Below, in pieces: positions 44,829-57,500 of a stretch of DNA of 64,000 nucleotides. The stretch's first letter is position 1. Every line of letters starts with the position of its first letter. The notes under the pieces are model-generated. The model saw only the letters and a list, made by a program, of their open reading frames with translations, was not told where the DNA came from and made no database searches. A program made the position numbers and the translations under genes. Source of the stretch: Eurosta solidaginis (Eukaryota; Arthropoda; Insecta; Diptera; Tephritidae); NCBI RefSeq assembly GCF_040869045.1, contig NC_090319.1:300192998-300256997 (forward strand). The letters run 5' to 3'.

Positions 44829-45692
44829 TGTTGAATAAATTCCGAAGACTTCGAATACAACTTGGACATGGCAAAGTTATGTGAATTGAAGATCCCGCAA
44901 CTGAAGAAGGAGTTGGAGAGCCGTGGATTGAATACAACCGGCATTAAACTCGAACTTCAGGCACGACTACGAGAGGCAATGGAATTAGAAGAAATTGACG
45001 TGGAAGAGTATGGAGGAGAAACATGATATTGGCTGCAATATCGGCACAAATATCCGAAATGTCATCACAAATATCCACCAACATGTCATCACAACTGGGA
45101 GAACAAAAGACAAATATAACATCCCAACTGGAAGAACAAAAGACAAATATAACATCCCAACTGGAATCACGTATAGCATCCCAACTGGAGTCACAGGAGA
45201 CACGTATTACATCCAAGATGGAAACTCTACTGGCAGAACAGAAGACATATATGGTATCCCAAATGGAATCACAGGAGACACGTATATCCGAAATGTCGTC
45301 ACAAATAACATCCAGGATTGAAACACAGGAGGCACGTATATCCGAAATGTCGTCACAAATAGCATCCAGGATTGAAGCACAGGAGGCAATTATATCCGAA
45401 ATGTCGGGACAAATTTCAGCACAGGTATCATCGCAGATCTCTGTACAACTAGAAGCCCGTATGGACGAAAAAATAATGCAGTTTGAGAACATAATCGAGG
45501 CTGAGGTAGTAGTCGTATACAGGAGCTGCAACTAAATCGCCCAGTTATTTCAGCAAGCAATACGAAGGTAAAAACACCATCCTTTGACGGTTCTGTTCCT
45601 TTCCAGGTCTTTAAGCTACAGTTTGAGAAGACCGCAGCAGTTAACAATGTGGAAGATAAAGTTGCCGCACTCTTCGTAGCATTGAAAGGACC

Positions 45693-47748
45693 GGGGAATA
45701 TTTAGAAAAAGGTGCCACGATTTTCCATTTTTTTTTTTTTTTCGAGGGGTGGCGGGGGTCCTAAAAATCACAAAATTATCTAACTCTAGGAAACTCTTAG
45801 TTTATAAAATATAAGCCTTTTAATTTCCAAATTCAGTAAAATATCAACTTAAGTCCTGCACTTAAAATTCGGGTCGCACATGTCGATAGCGATACCAGAA
45901 GACGCGTATTTGCGCCAAGATTCAGAATCCGAAAGCAGAAACTACATTTTTTATCTCGTTTAAAAGTTATTCGCGGAAAACCCGTCGGCATAGATGAATG
46001 GATTTGCAACTCTTTGTTTCGAGAGAGCGCTGTCAAAATGCACATTTTTTATAACATTTGTCAATGATGCCACTCCAAACAAAAATGAATAGATCTGAAT
46101 ATAGGGATTTTTGACATACATTTCGGCGATTATAGTTTCAATCATTTAATAAAATGATAGTCGTAAAATATTCATTTCTTTAAACTTATTTTACAATAAT
46201 AAGACTAGTTAGAGTCAAATATAAACAAATATAAGAAAAATTTACATTTTGATTAAACTAATTAGTCAAATATTGTAACGCATTTAACTCACAGTGAAAA
46301 CCATATATTCTTTTCAAATTTCAGTAAATTCTTTTCAAATTTCAGTAAATCGGACCCATGATATAATAGTTAACATCATTTAATGGATAGGGCTTATCCT
46401 ACATTCTGACGTTCCAGGTTCTGTGATCAAAATGGACTGGTTGCATGGGGACTTCATATTTACAAAACTTGTTTTTAGTGATAACTTTTGAATGGGAAAT
46501 AATACTTACCCTCCGCCTTCGAACTAATAATACTTACACTAAAACATGTATTTTTATCCTTTTTCCCATAACTTTTGAACGCTATTCTACAGTTGTAGGT
46601 CAAACTAAAGTTTACCAAAATTTTTGGCACGTTTTTCGTTTTGGCTGGCACATTTTTTGTTCTGGCACCCGCTTCAGCTGCCGTGAGGGATTTATCTGTG
46701 ATTGTTGTCAGCAACAACTAGAAGATAAATCCCTCGTGAGAGCGAAAATATGAGAGCGTAAGCAAAAGATTCGTATCAATCTAATCTATGCCCGTCGGTA
46801 CTATTGTCGCTTTTTCGTTGTTGCAATTAAACAAACGAAAACAAATGAAGGTGGTGAACAGTGTTGCCAGCTCCGCAACAATATCTTTTTAACTTGGTAG
46901 AAGATTATAAGGTGGTGACACGTCGACATAAATGCAAACAAACATACAATATCGATGTATTTTGCTTTGTAATTCTCTGAATAATTTGAAATCAATGTAT
47001 TTAATTGGAACAAGTGCAGAATACATACATTTGTCAAGAAAAAAAATGAAAAATTGGACTTCATAGAGATTAGTATGCTGATTCCAACGGTAATTCTGCG
47101 TAGAACACCTTTCTGCATAGGCGGCCTTCGGCCGAGCTTATAAAAAATAACCCTGGGCTACGCCATGCCAAGTCCGGGTGTGTGGTATAACCGTGGCTAC
47201 CGCCACGGTGATGTCCTTCTGCGTAGTACACCCTTCTGCGCAGCACCCCAAATAATATTAGACTAAAATTATTAAAAGTGTTTTACAAAAACAAAATACA
47301 TTAATAGTGTATGTGTGTTTGCATTTATGTCGACGTGCCACCACCTTATAATGTTCTACCAAGATAAAAAGATATTGTTGCGGAGCTGGCAACACTATTC
47401 ACCACCGTCATTTGTTTAATTGCAACAACGAAAAAAGCGACAATAGTACCGGCGGGTTTTCCGCGAATAACTTTTAAACGAGATAAAAAATGTAGTTTCT
47501 GCTTCCGGATTCTGAATCTTGACGCAAATACGCGTCCTTCGATACCGCTATCGACATGTGCGACCCGAACTTTAAGTGCAGGACTTAAGTTGAAATTTTA
47601 CTAAATTTGGAAATTAAAAAGTTTATATTTGATAAAATAAGAGTTTCCTAGAATTGCGGATGATAATTTTGTGATTTTTAGGACCCCCTCTACCCCTACA
47701 AATCAGCAAAAGTTTGAAAATCGTGGCACCTTATATAAAATCCAACCT
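45693..47748. mobile_element. Inner fold-back element inserted in gag
   Basis: The 8 bp target duplication AAAGGACC (45685-45692, 47749-47756) splits the capsid frame. The arms are inverted over more than 250 bp ('ggtgccacgatttt', 'acttaagtcctgcacttaaa', 'cgggtcgcacatgtcgatag'). The centre is a second palindrome (46800-47460, 'gttgttgcaattaaacaaac' and its inverse) around the 'accgtggctaccgccacggt' block at about 47190. No ORF. Confidence 0.85.
45989..46790. mobile_element. hAT-like non-autonomous element
   Basis: 802 bp starting CATAGAT and ending ATCTATG, with 8 bp target duplications CCCGTCGG (45981-45988, 46791-46798). An 8 bp duplication with short TIRs fits the hAT superfamily. It lies in the left arm of the inner fold-back element, whose sequence resumes on the other side. 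Confidence 0.82.
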
Positions 47749-48439
47749 AAAGGACCAGCTGCCGAAATCTTAGAGACTATTCCAGAGTACGAACGGAACA
47801 GTTATGACGCATTGATGGCTGCTGTAGAACGGCGATACGGAAGCGAACACAAGAAACAGATATTTCAAATAGAATTGCAAAACCGTTACCAAAAAGCTAA
47901 TGAGACTTTGCAAGAGTTTGCTTCGGATGTTGAAAGGTTGGCTCATTTGGCAAATGCGGACGCACCCGTGGAATACACTGAAAGGGTAAAAATCCAGAGC
48001 TTCATAAATGGCATACGAGATGTGGAAACGAAGCGGGCTACATATGCGAATCCAAAACTAACATTTGCTGAAACGGTATCCCACGCACTGACTCAGGAAA
48101 CAGCGTCACTTTTGAGTAATCTCGCATAGAAAGCTCATCGCGTGGAAGTGGAAAGGCCAGCCTGGGTAGGCACAATTTTGGAAGCATTAAAAGGAACGCA
48201 GCAGAAAAATGATGGTGCCGTCAAATGCTTTAAGTGTGGGAAGCCAGGGCACATTGCACGTTATTTCAGTACCAATCCTAACAATTCCAGCAATGTGGGT
48301 GGCCGTAAACGTAGAGCTGAAGGGGACGAGCAAATCTCCAAATCCACTCAATCGTTAAACTAAAGCGAGTCAGCCGCAAGGGGCGACAGATGAATGCCCG
48401 ATAATCTCTATCTCGCAAATTGGAAGAAGGTCAAGCAAT

Positions 48440-51400
48440 CCTACTGTCGGAGGACATGTGGATGGAAAGGAACGTTTACTGACTGTAGCTACGGGTGCAT
48501 CCCATTCCATCATTCGATCAGATTTAGTCAACAAGAAGATAAGACCATTGCTTGGAGCAAGATTACGTACAGCCACGGGAGAGGACGGTAATTGGAGAAG
48601 TAGAATGTGAAGTAGCAATTGGGAACGTCACGGTACTACACAATTTTATAGTGGCAGGTATTGTTGATGAAATCATAATTGGAGTGGACTTCTTAATCAA
48701 CCAAGGCATCAAAATCGATATGCAAAGCAAGACGATGCGATATAAGAACATGGTTGTGCTACTTAATTTCGGCTACAAGAGAGGCTACAGCAGTAAACGA
48801 GTGCTGGTGGAAGCAGTCATCTGGGCAAAGGTTGATGGAGATTTTGGGACAAACAAATTGTGGGTTGTCGAAGCAGCAAATAAATCAGCACTGAACATAC
48901 TTGTAGGAAAACCCCTGGCTATAACAAAACAAGATGGACGTATTCCGGTAAGAGTACTCAATGAGTTCAAGTCACCATTCAATTTGACCAAAGGATCTAT
49001 TTTGGGAAGATGCCAAGAGGCCGAAATAGTTATTAACTGTGAACGGCTCCAGGAACACGTTTCATCTTGTAATACTGATCTTTCAAATGACATCACGGCA
49101 TGGACGCAGGGGCTAGAGGAAGCCTATCAGAGTAAGGCAAAACAACTGCTCCTAAAGTACGCGAACATATTTGACCAGGATGGTTCCAAACCAGGCCGCA
49201 CGAATGTTGTGAAACATCAAATTGACACGGGAGATGCGAGGCCGATCCGTCAAGCTCCACGTGGTGTTCCACTGGCGAAGCGGGAAGTTGTGAGTCAAAT
49301 CATACAAGAAATGAGCCACAGCGGCGTCATCGAACCGTCAGCTAGTCCATGGAGCTCACCGGTATTACTTGTAAAGAAGAAGGGTGGAAAAATGAGGTTT
49401 TGCGTGGACTACCGGAAGTTGAATGACGTTACGAAAAAGGATAGCTACCCATTGCCAAGAATTGACGACACTCTGGACTCGCTATCTGGTACGAAATGGT
49501 TTTCCACACTGGACTTGAAAAGCGGCTACTGGCAAGTTGAGGTGAAGGAGGAAGATAAAGAGAAAACAGCCTTCAGTGTCGGTGATGGTCTTTGGCAATT
49601 TACAGTGATGCCTTTTGGACTTTGTAATGCATCAGCTACTTTTGAGAGATTCATGGACCAGGTACTGAAAGGACTACATTGGAAAACATGCTTGGTGTAC
49701 CTGGACGACATCATCGTATTGGGCAAGAATTTTGATGAACATCTTAAGAACTTGGAGGAAGTTTTCCAGAGAATAGCTGGCGCTGGTCTGAAGTTAAGTC
49801 CCAAAAAGTGTACGCTGTTTAAAAAGGAAGTAAATTATTTGGGCCACAAGGTAACGACAGAAGGTGTCTGTACAGCGAATGAAAAGATAGAGGCAGTAAA
49901 GGATTGGCCAAGACCACAGAATTTGCATGAATTGAGAAGTTTCCTTGGGTTGTGCACATATTACCGCCGATTTGTACCAAATTTTGCCAGCGTAGCCCAT
50001 AGTCTCCACGAGCTAACAAGAAAAAATAAAGCTTTTGAATGGAAGAAGGAGCAAGAAGTAGCTTTCCAAACATTGAAAGAGCGGTTGTGCACTGTCCCAA
50101 TGTTGGCATATCCGATTCCAGGAGCAACGTTTATTCTAGATACAGATGCGAGCGGATATGCTATAGGAGGCGTTTTATCACAACTGGTCGATGGACAAGA
50201 GAAGGTAGTTGCATATTACAGCCGTTCAATTGGAAAACCAGAGAGGAACTATTGCGTTACACGGAGAGAGCTGTTGGCATTGGTAGAGTGCATTAAACAT
50301 TTTCACAAGTACCTCTACGGCCAGCGATTCCGTGTTAGGACAGATCACGCAGCGTTGAAATGGCTTCTACAGTTCCGTAATCTGGAAGGACAATTGGCAC
50401 GGTGGATCGAGCGACTACAAAGCTATGACTTTTCCATTGAGCATCGAAAAGGTAGTACCCATGGAAATGCTGATGCAATGTCACGAAGACCATGTAGTCT
50501 GGAATGCAAGCACTGCTCAAATGCCGAGGCTAAAGAAGACATTATAGATGTCCGGCTAATGACTATAACGTGTACGGATGAATGAGACAAGGAACAACTA
50601 AGAAAGTGTCAGCTAGAAGATACAGATCTGTCACATGTTATGCAAGGGCTCGAACGAAACGAAAGACCAAGCAGAGAGGAGATGTCAGCAGAGAGTCCCA
50701 TTGCGAAGTCATATTGGGCACAGTGGAACAGTTGAGAATTGATATCCGGTTGCTTGCATCGAGTATGGGAGAGTGAGGATGGTCAATGCAGGAGGAAACT
50801 GATAGTTGTTCCCAGGAAGAGGATTCCTGACGTGCTCAGCGAGCTGCACAATGGTCCAAGTGGAGGTCATCTTGGAATCACGAAGACACTCGAGAAAATT
50901 AAGCAGAGATTCTATTGGGTTGGTTGCCGTCAGTCGGTCACCGAGTGGATTGCCAAGTGCGAGGTATGCAACAGAGCGAAAGGGCCCAAAACCCGAAGTC
51001 ATGGCCAGATGAAGCAGTATATTTCAGGTGCACCATTTGAAAGGATCGCCATGGATGTCGCAGGTCCATTTCCTACTAGCAACCGCGGAAACAAAAACGT
51101 ACTGGTGGTTATGGATTATTTCAATAAATGGCCAGAGGTATACCCAATCCCAAACCAAGAAGCAGAAACAGTAGCAGAAGTGGTTAAAAACGAATGGGTT
51201 GCAAGGTATGGTGTACCAATGGAGTTACACTCTGACCAAGGCAGGAATTTCGAATCAGCTGTGTTCCAAGAAATGTGCAAGAAGTTGGGCATTCGAAAAA
51301 CACGGACAACTGCATTGCATCCTCAGTCCGATGGTATGGTGGAACGCTTCAATAGAACATTGGAGGAGCATTTAAGGTAAGTAGTAGACAAGTACCATAA

Positions 51401-51911
51401 GGACTGGGATACACACATATCATTATTCTTGATGGCCTACCGATCGGCAGTACATGACGCAACGGGCCAAACTCCCGCAAAGGTAATTTTTGGCAATGAC
51501 CTTCGACTGCCAGCTGATTTGAAGTATGGGATAGATGCCGATGCGGAGAGGAATGTCAAGAAATCCACTGGTGTCTTGGAAGAAGAGCTGAGAGAGATAC
51601 ACGATCTGGTAAGGCAACGAGCAAAGATTATGAGTGACAAGATGAAAGCGAGGTACGATAAAGCAATTAATTTGGAAGGGTTTCAGGAAGGAGATTTGGT
51701 GCTACTATACAACCCACAACGAAAAAAAGGTTTGTCCCCGAAATTGCAGTGTAACTGGGAAGGCCCATACAAAGTTGTAAAACGGATCAACGATGTAGTG
51801 TACCGCATACAAACCATTGGCAAACCATGAACCAAAATGAAAGTGGTTCATTTGGAGAGGCTAGCAGCGGTTAAATCGAGAGATTTGTCTAATCGGGACG
51901 CTCAGACTTAG
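48440..51911 (+). pseudogene. pol: pol: protease, RT, RNase H, integrase with stops
   Basis: The protease region (48440-48590) reads VATGASHS where Asp-Thr-Gly is expected, so the catalytic Asp is lost. A frameshift follows near 48590. Frame 48552-50585 (677 codons) holds RT with YLDD (about residue 382) and RNase H (LDTDASGYAIG, about 530). The same frame continues to 51911 through TGA 50583, TGA 50731, TAA 51378 and TGA 51828. The integrase has its HHCC region (50846-50975) and an intact D-D-E set (MDVAG, HSDQG, MVERF). Confidence 0.9.
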
Positions 51912-51922
51912 GTGGAGGGCAG

Positions 51923-52623
51923 TGTTACGAATATTAGCAAAACTAAGGAGTGCTGCCGTCTCTAAGCCGATGCTAAGCAGTGACGTGAATGCACATCAAT
52001 AATTAAATCATTATGTATCTACATAAACGAAACAATAACTGCGTCTACATATATGTACCATGTACGTATACGAGCAGCGGAGAGTCAATGCACTAACACA
52101 TGCATATATCTGAGATACTCCTATAAGCATGCAATGAGAAAAACTATAAAAATGTGCAATTGTAGTTACAACTGAGAAGTTTGAGAGCTACTGGACTAGT
52201 AGATTCTGGAAGCGCCTAAAAGATGTATAAAATTGTACAATTCTTGTTACAGCTGAGAAGTTTGAGAGCTGCTGGACTAGTAGATTCTGGAAGCGCCTAG
52301 AAGATGCGAAGGTTGAAATCAAAGAGCATAAAAGGCGACAATTGTAGAGGCGCTGAAATTCAGTTTGATTCAAGTTGTCAAGCAGTTTCGATTAAGACGA
52401 TATCTAGCGAGCAATAGCAGTATTATTTTGAAAGTCAGTTTCATTTGAGCTATCAATCAACTTGGTTATTAAGTCAGCTAGTTGCAAAGTATAAGTGTTA
52501 TTGCGAAGTACTTTAATAAAGGCCATTTTTCTATTATTCAATATTGGAGTTATTTATTCAACAGTTTAGTGATTCGAACTTAGCAGAAGGGCAAATAAGA
52601 GGATTTGCAGTAAAATCGTTACA
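51923..52623 (+). repeat. 3' LTR
   Basis: 701 bp. The TATA box is changed to CATAAAA (about 52330). Otherwise co-linear with the 5' LTR, including the tandem pair. ATAT follows. Confidence 0.92.
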
Positions 52624-52688
52624 ATATTTTTTTATATCGTTTAAAAGTTATTCGCGGAAAACACGTCGGTACTATTGTCGCTTTTTTC

Positions 52689-53040
52689 CATTGTAAATTT
52701 TACCAAGTAGCGCAACTAACAGCTGATCGGTGAAACTTCGCACATTCACACGCACAGTTCTCGACTCAGTTTCAAAACAAAACTTTAGATTATTTAATTC
52801 AAATTTTAAAGTGAGATAATCCTTACATATTTATGTATACAGAATATATATGGCGTTTTTGTTGTTATTAAAACAATAGTTTTATTTATATTAAAGCTTT
52901 TATCATTTTTTTTTTTAACTTCGAAAAATCTCCGAACACCATTCCTTCATTATATGACATTCGACTGCCTAGTCCACTGCCTTCCACTCTATTCGCAACA
53001 TAACCTCTACTTAAGCTGCCAAACTATATAGTAAACAATG
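52689..53040. mobile_element. Second hAT-like MITE
   Basis: 352 bp, starting CATTGTAAA and ending TTTACAATG-like ('gtaaacaatg'), with 8 bp duplications CTTTTTTC (52681-52688, 53041-53048). Removing it rejoins the fold-back sequence as seen in the inner copy at 46810. Confidence 0.8.
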
Positions 53041-53594
53041 CTTTTTTCGTTGTTGCAATTAAACAAACGAAAACAAAAAATAGTGTTGCCAGCTCCGCAA
53101 CAATATCTTTTTATCTTGGTAGAACATTATAAGGTGGTGGCACGTCGACATAAATGCAAACAAACATACACTATCAATGTATTTTGTTTGTGTAAAACAC
53201 TTAATAATTTGTAGTCTAATATTATTTGGAATGCTGCGCAGAAGGGTGTACTACGCAGAAAGACATCACCGTGGCGGTAGCCACGGTTATACCACACACC
53301 GGGACTTGGCATGGCGTAGCCCAGGGTTACTTTTTATAAGCGCGGCCGAAGGCCGCCTATGCAGAAAGGTGTTCTACGCAGAATTACCATTGGAATTAGA
53401 ATAAAAATCTCTATAAAGTCCGATTTTTTATTTTTATTTTTGACAAATGTATGTATTCTGCACTTGTTCCAATTAAATACATTAATTTCAAGTTATTCAG
53501 AGAATTACAAAACAAAATACATTGATAGTGTATGCTTGTTTGCATTTATGCCGACGTGCCACCACCTTATAATGTTCTACCAAGATAAAAAGAT

Positions 53595-54530
53595 ATATTT
53601 TTGTTAAGCTTTTCCGATCTATTCTGAACTAGTGCAAATAAAACAGTTTATTTCACCTTACAGCTCGACGTTTCGCCAAATTTCCTTGGCTTCTTCTGGA
53701 GCAATTCTGTATTTATTAACAATAAAAACACAAAAACAACAACATTAATTTGAAATTATCACAATTACACATATTAACATTTAACATTGATTTATAAGTT
53801 TTCAAATTTTCACTTACATTTGAATTACGGCATTAAATTAAAGAAATAAAACATAATTACAAGAAAAAAGATTAAAAAATATAGAAGATTGAAAATATTT
53901 AATAAAAAATAAAACGATACCATCTACTGTGGTACAGAATCAGGCCCTTGTAAATACAATATGAGGCGTCACTCGTTATTTTTTTGCCATTTACTCTATG
54001 TATACTGAGAGGTAGTCGCTACTTTTTTTTGGGCGAGATGTTTATAAATGTCTTCTATACATTTTCGTGGGGTATTTGTGTTTATTTGTCGACTGTATTT
54101 AATTAATTTATTTAATTCTCTTTCCATAGATCACAGTTGCACAAGGGGCCTACACGGCATGGATAAATGCGAGACAATTAAAAATGTCCCTCTCAGAAAA
54201 CATTCGGCATCAATTTTTCCAATTTCCAGAGAGATTCTCGCCACAAAAAAAAGAGTGACGGCTCTTATTGTATTTATCCCCTTTGGTTGCATTTATAGAA
54301 AGCATAAAATTATAAAAAGGGTTAATTGATGATACGAAGTAAATTAGGCTCGCTACTAAAACAAAAACAAATAAATGCAGATGACTGTTTAATCCATTAT
54401 GCGAAATTCTTGAATGGATGTGCAAATTGAAAAGGGCATACTGCTAAAATTGCTTTCCAGCTGATTTGTGACCTTGCTTCTTCTTATACCTTATCAATCA
54501 CAATGAAAATGGTACGCAGTGCAGAGGGAT
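53595..54530. other. Intergenic; degenerate hammerhead-like relic at 53663-53702
   Basis: On the minus strand CAGAAGA, a stem of about 6 bp (GCCAAG/TTTGGC) and GAAA occur in hammerhead order, but the core U is A. Otherwise AT-rich, with no gene seen. Confidence 0.35.
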
Positions 54531-57500
54531 AGTGTTATTTCAACAGAGTTCTTGTATTGACAGAGGTAAAAAGTTATTTCAACCAAAGAAGTTGAAATTA
54601 TAAGAAGGTTGAACTCGCTGCTTCAAAATTCAGCGAGCAAAAAAAAACTTTCTGAAAGAGCAGGTTAGTGGCAAGGCGAATTCATTACAGGTGGTGTTAT
54701 CCCATCAGCTGATTGCTTCTTCTTGATAATTTTCCATACAAAGCCTTGTACAACAAAATGTCAGTTAATCGAAATCTATGAAAATTTTCTTTTGACTTGA
54801 CATTCATCTGCACGGCGAATTGATTGAATTCGCTTTGCCACCACCTGTTATAGATTCGCCTTGGTTAGTGGAGTTCACCATACTCTTTGGCTCGTCTTTC
54901 GCACCGCGCGGCGAAAACGAATTCTAATTGAATTTTCGTGACTTTCGTGAAGTTTGTTTTGATGTCAAGCAGTGTCGGTCGCGTAATTTTGTTTTCGTTT
55001 CAGTGATAAAAATGTTTAATAATTGAATGAAATTTAACGTGTTAAAGTTTTTTTCAATAAATTGCGCGGGAAGTGATAGAAAACTTAAAATTGTAGTTTA
55101 AAAGTGATACAAAGAAATAGAAAAGTGCTTGGAAGAAGTGGAAGTATCAAAACAAAAATATGGAAGAAGAAAGCAAATATTTTGGTTTCCATCAAATCAA
55201 AATAAAGGTGAAGTTAATGAACTGTGTACATATGTATGTACATATATAGTGAAGCATTGTGTGATAAAATTAAAAAGTAAACAAAGATACCAAAACAAGG
55301 ACGAGTTTTTGGTGTTTGAAAACTAACAGCAATTGCCAAAACAAGTGTTTAATTATACTTTGTTTGCATTAGTTGCATATGAAAGCTGTGCAAAAATATA
55401 TAAATAAGCAAATATGTTGGTTGCATCAATGGGTTTTTGTAACTTGTTTGTTGATCAGATGAGGGCGGGAACGAAAGATGTTTTCTACTATTTCTAAAGT
55501 GCGAAATATGAGATGGCTATACTCACCCTCATGCGTAAAATTCTTTGCGTAAAAGGAGTTGCATACATGTGTCCGTACGAACACCAAAAAATTTGTTTCA
55601 TATTTTTGACGGACACGCGCTAATTTTTATGAGCGCCTGGTGAAGTAAAAATTTCTCTACAAATGATTATTCTTCCTTAAAACTTTAAAAGAGGATGGGA
55701 TGGATGATGGATGGATAAGATAGGATTTCTTTTCTACAAAATCTCTGGCAAAATAAATTAGAGAAATTTGCTTTACGATGAGAAGTAGGAGGGAATGGAA
55801 GGTTTCCTCGCCTAAGTTATAAGATTGTGTTAGTTTTTTGTGCTTGTGGAAGTTAAGCTGGAGACATTGGTGCTTTATCGGTAACCGTATTGGTAACCTT
55901 TTAACAGCTGATTCGACCAACCTTATGAGAATCAATGCAATGGATTATTGGTGCGGCTAAGGTCGTAACCGTATCGTAGCCAACCAATTGGGTTTTGGTT
56001 TACCGTCGTAACGATAAACAGCTGATTACGTCAGGGATACGACTACAGCGATACGACAAACGGCACCAATGACTCCAGCTTTAGGAGAAATGTTTGCATA
56101 TTTTTAGCGACATTTGCTATTTTATATGGTCGCCTATTGCCATGCCAGCTTTCGATGGTCTTGAAATGTATATGTTGTACAAAGAAGATAGCTCAATTAT
56201 CCTTTGGTTTGTATATTACTTTTTCCTTTGCAGCATTCATTTATGGATGAGTATTTTAACTTTTATTTTTCTAACATACTCCAGTAACCCTACATATTTT
56301 TCTGATGGCCTGGGGTGTTGGGCTCTTTTATACATTTTCGGGCTTCCTCTGTGGCCTTGTTGTCATTTCATAATAAATTAGCAAACAACGCAAATTAAAA
56401 TATATTACTGGGCTACTGAGCTAATCTAATTGTCTGCTGGGTTTGCTCAGTTATTTTAATACAAGTTACGGTGCACTTTGCAACATAGAAACCATACAAT
56501 AACAAATACATGCTAATGTTGTTTATTGCTTTGAACCATACTGCAATTTCAATACATAGCGGCATAATCGTATGATTTTGCTGTTCTTTCATTGCGCACA
56601 CATTTGTATTTATACAGGGACCAAATTGAACAGCCAGCACAGTTATCGAAAAGAAGACGAATCGAGTGGCCAGCAAGGGCAGCAATTTTTTTAACGCGTC
56701 ATGTCAATTAATTTACCTTTAAATTTGTTGTATGTTATTTTAAATTTTATCGTGTTTAATTAAATATAATTTATATACATATTAAAAACCTCTCGCCTTT
56801 TATTCATCGTCGTCGACACTTGTGAAACAACTTTTGATGATTTTGGTTGTTGGATTGCTTGATTTTGAATGATTTAAAGAAGAAAAAATATAAAAATAAA
56901 TAAAATGTTGGTATTTGAACCACGAAGAATCATCAAAAGTTGTGGGCGTAGCGGGGCGAGGACATTATGAATTATGAATGAAAGTTTGTTAATTGCCTCA
57001 CACCTAATACTATGTACAAACACACACCAAATTGGCTATTTATACCATTTGGGAAATTTATTACGCAATTTGTCATATAATAAATTGCCAATATAAAAAA
57101 AATTGCGTAATAAATTGTTTCAAACTGCAAATTCAACCTTGTAAAGTGTGTTTATTGAGTAGATTTAAACGTCAGTTACGCATGGCTCAACTATATCGTT
57201 GCCTCATTTCATCAGCTGATTTAATTTTTGTCATTTCACTGAATTAGGGATTGTCAAAAGAAGTTGCGAAATTAAAAATAAAATCAAAACATTGAACACA
57301 TTTTCTTACAACCCACAAAAATTTCAAAGTTTTGTTTTCATTCCATTCCATTCGCCTAATACCAACACGCATATTTTTGACAGTCTGAACAAAGGTATGT
57401 TGTTGCTGTAGAGATGAGCCAACCAGCTATCAAATTACTATTATGTAAGCTAAATTGAGTTGTATGAACACCACTCAATTTAAATCGAAATTGCCTCAAT

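Larger units (their letters stand above)
44868..48363 (+). pseudogene. gag: gag with SAP-like N-terminus, split by a TE
   Basis: ATG at 44868 opens a SAP-like helix-extended-helix (LKIPQLKKELESRGL...LQARL). Frame is lost near 45020. The next piece (45023-45535) is a Gln/Ser/Met-rich repeat of about 18 residues (ISEMSSQI..RIE.QEAR), coiled-coil-like. After another frame break comes the capsid start (TPSFDG...FQVFKLQFEK), cut at 45692 by the fold-back element and resumed at 47757 (AEILETIPEYER, YQKANETLQEF). The CCHC knuckle at about 48226-48270 has Phe instead of the last Cys. TAG at 48127. Confidence 0.8.
44108..52623 (+). mobile_element. Ty3/gypsy LTR retrotransposon, env-less, inactivated
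   Basis: Two 701 bp LTRs, ATAT on both sides (44104-44107 and 52624-52627), a primer site after the 5' LTR, gag with CCHC knuckle, pol with protease, RT, RNase H and integrase, and no env. A 2.06 kb fold-back element sits in gag. Multiple stops and frameshifts. The LTRs differ by about 2 percent on a rough count, so it looks older than the errantivirus. Confidence 0.93.
43853..53594. mobile_element. Outer fold-back element, split by an LTR retrotransposon and truncated
   Basis: The left arm 43853-44107 ('ggcgccacgattttcaaac' to 'cagaaactatat') matches both arms of the inner copy at 45693-47748. The middle resumes at 52624 ('atcgtttaaaagttattcgc'). The right arm breaks off at about 53594 after 'ctaccaagataaaaagatat', where the inner copy continues. 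No TSD can be set as the right end is missing. Confidence 0.75.

Noticed and set aside
45023..45535. Independent coiled-coil gene
   Set aside because: It lies between gag segments of an LTR element, so it is part of a frameshifted gag.
55129..55326. 65-codon frame in the intergenic block
   Set aside because: Lys/Gln-rich and AT-driven, with no homology signal; may be a transcribed leader at best.
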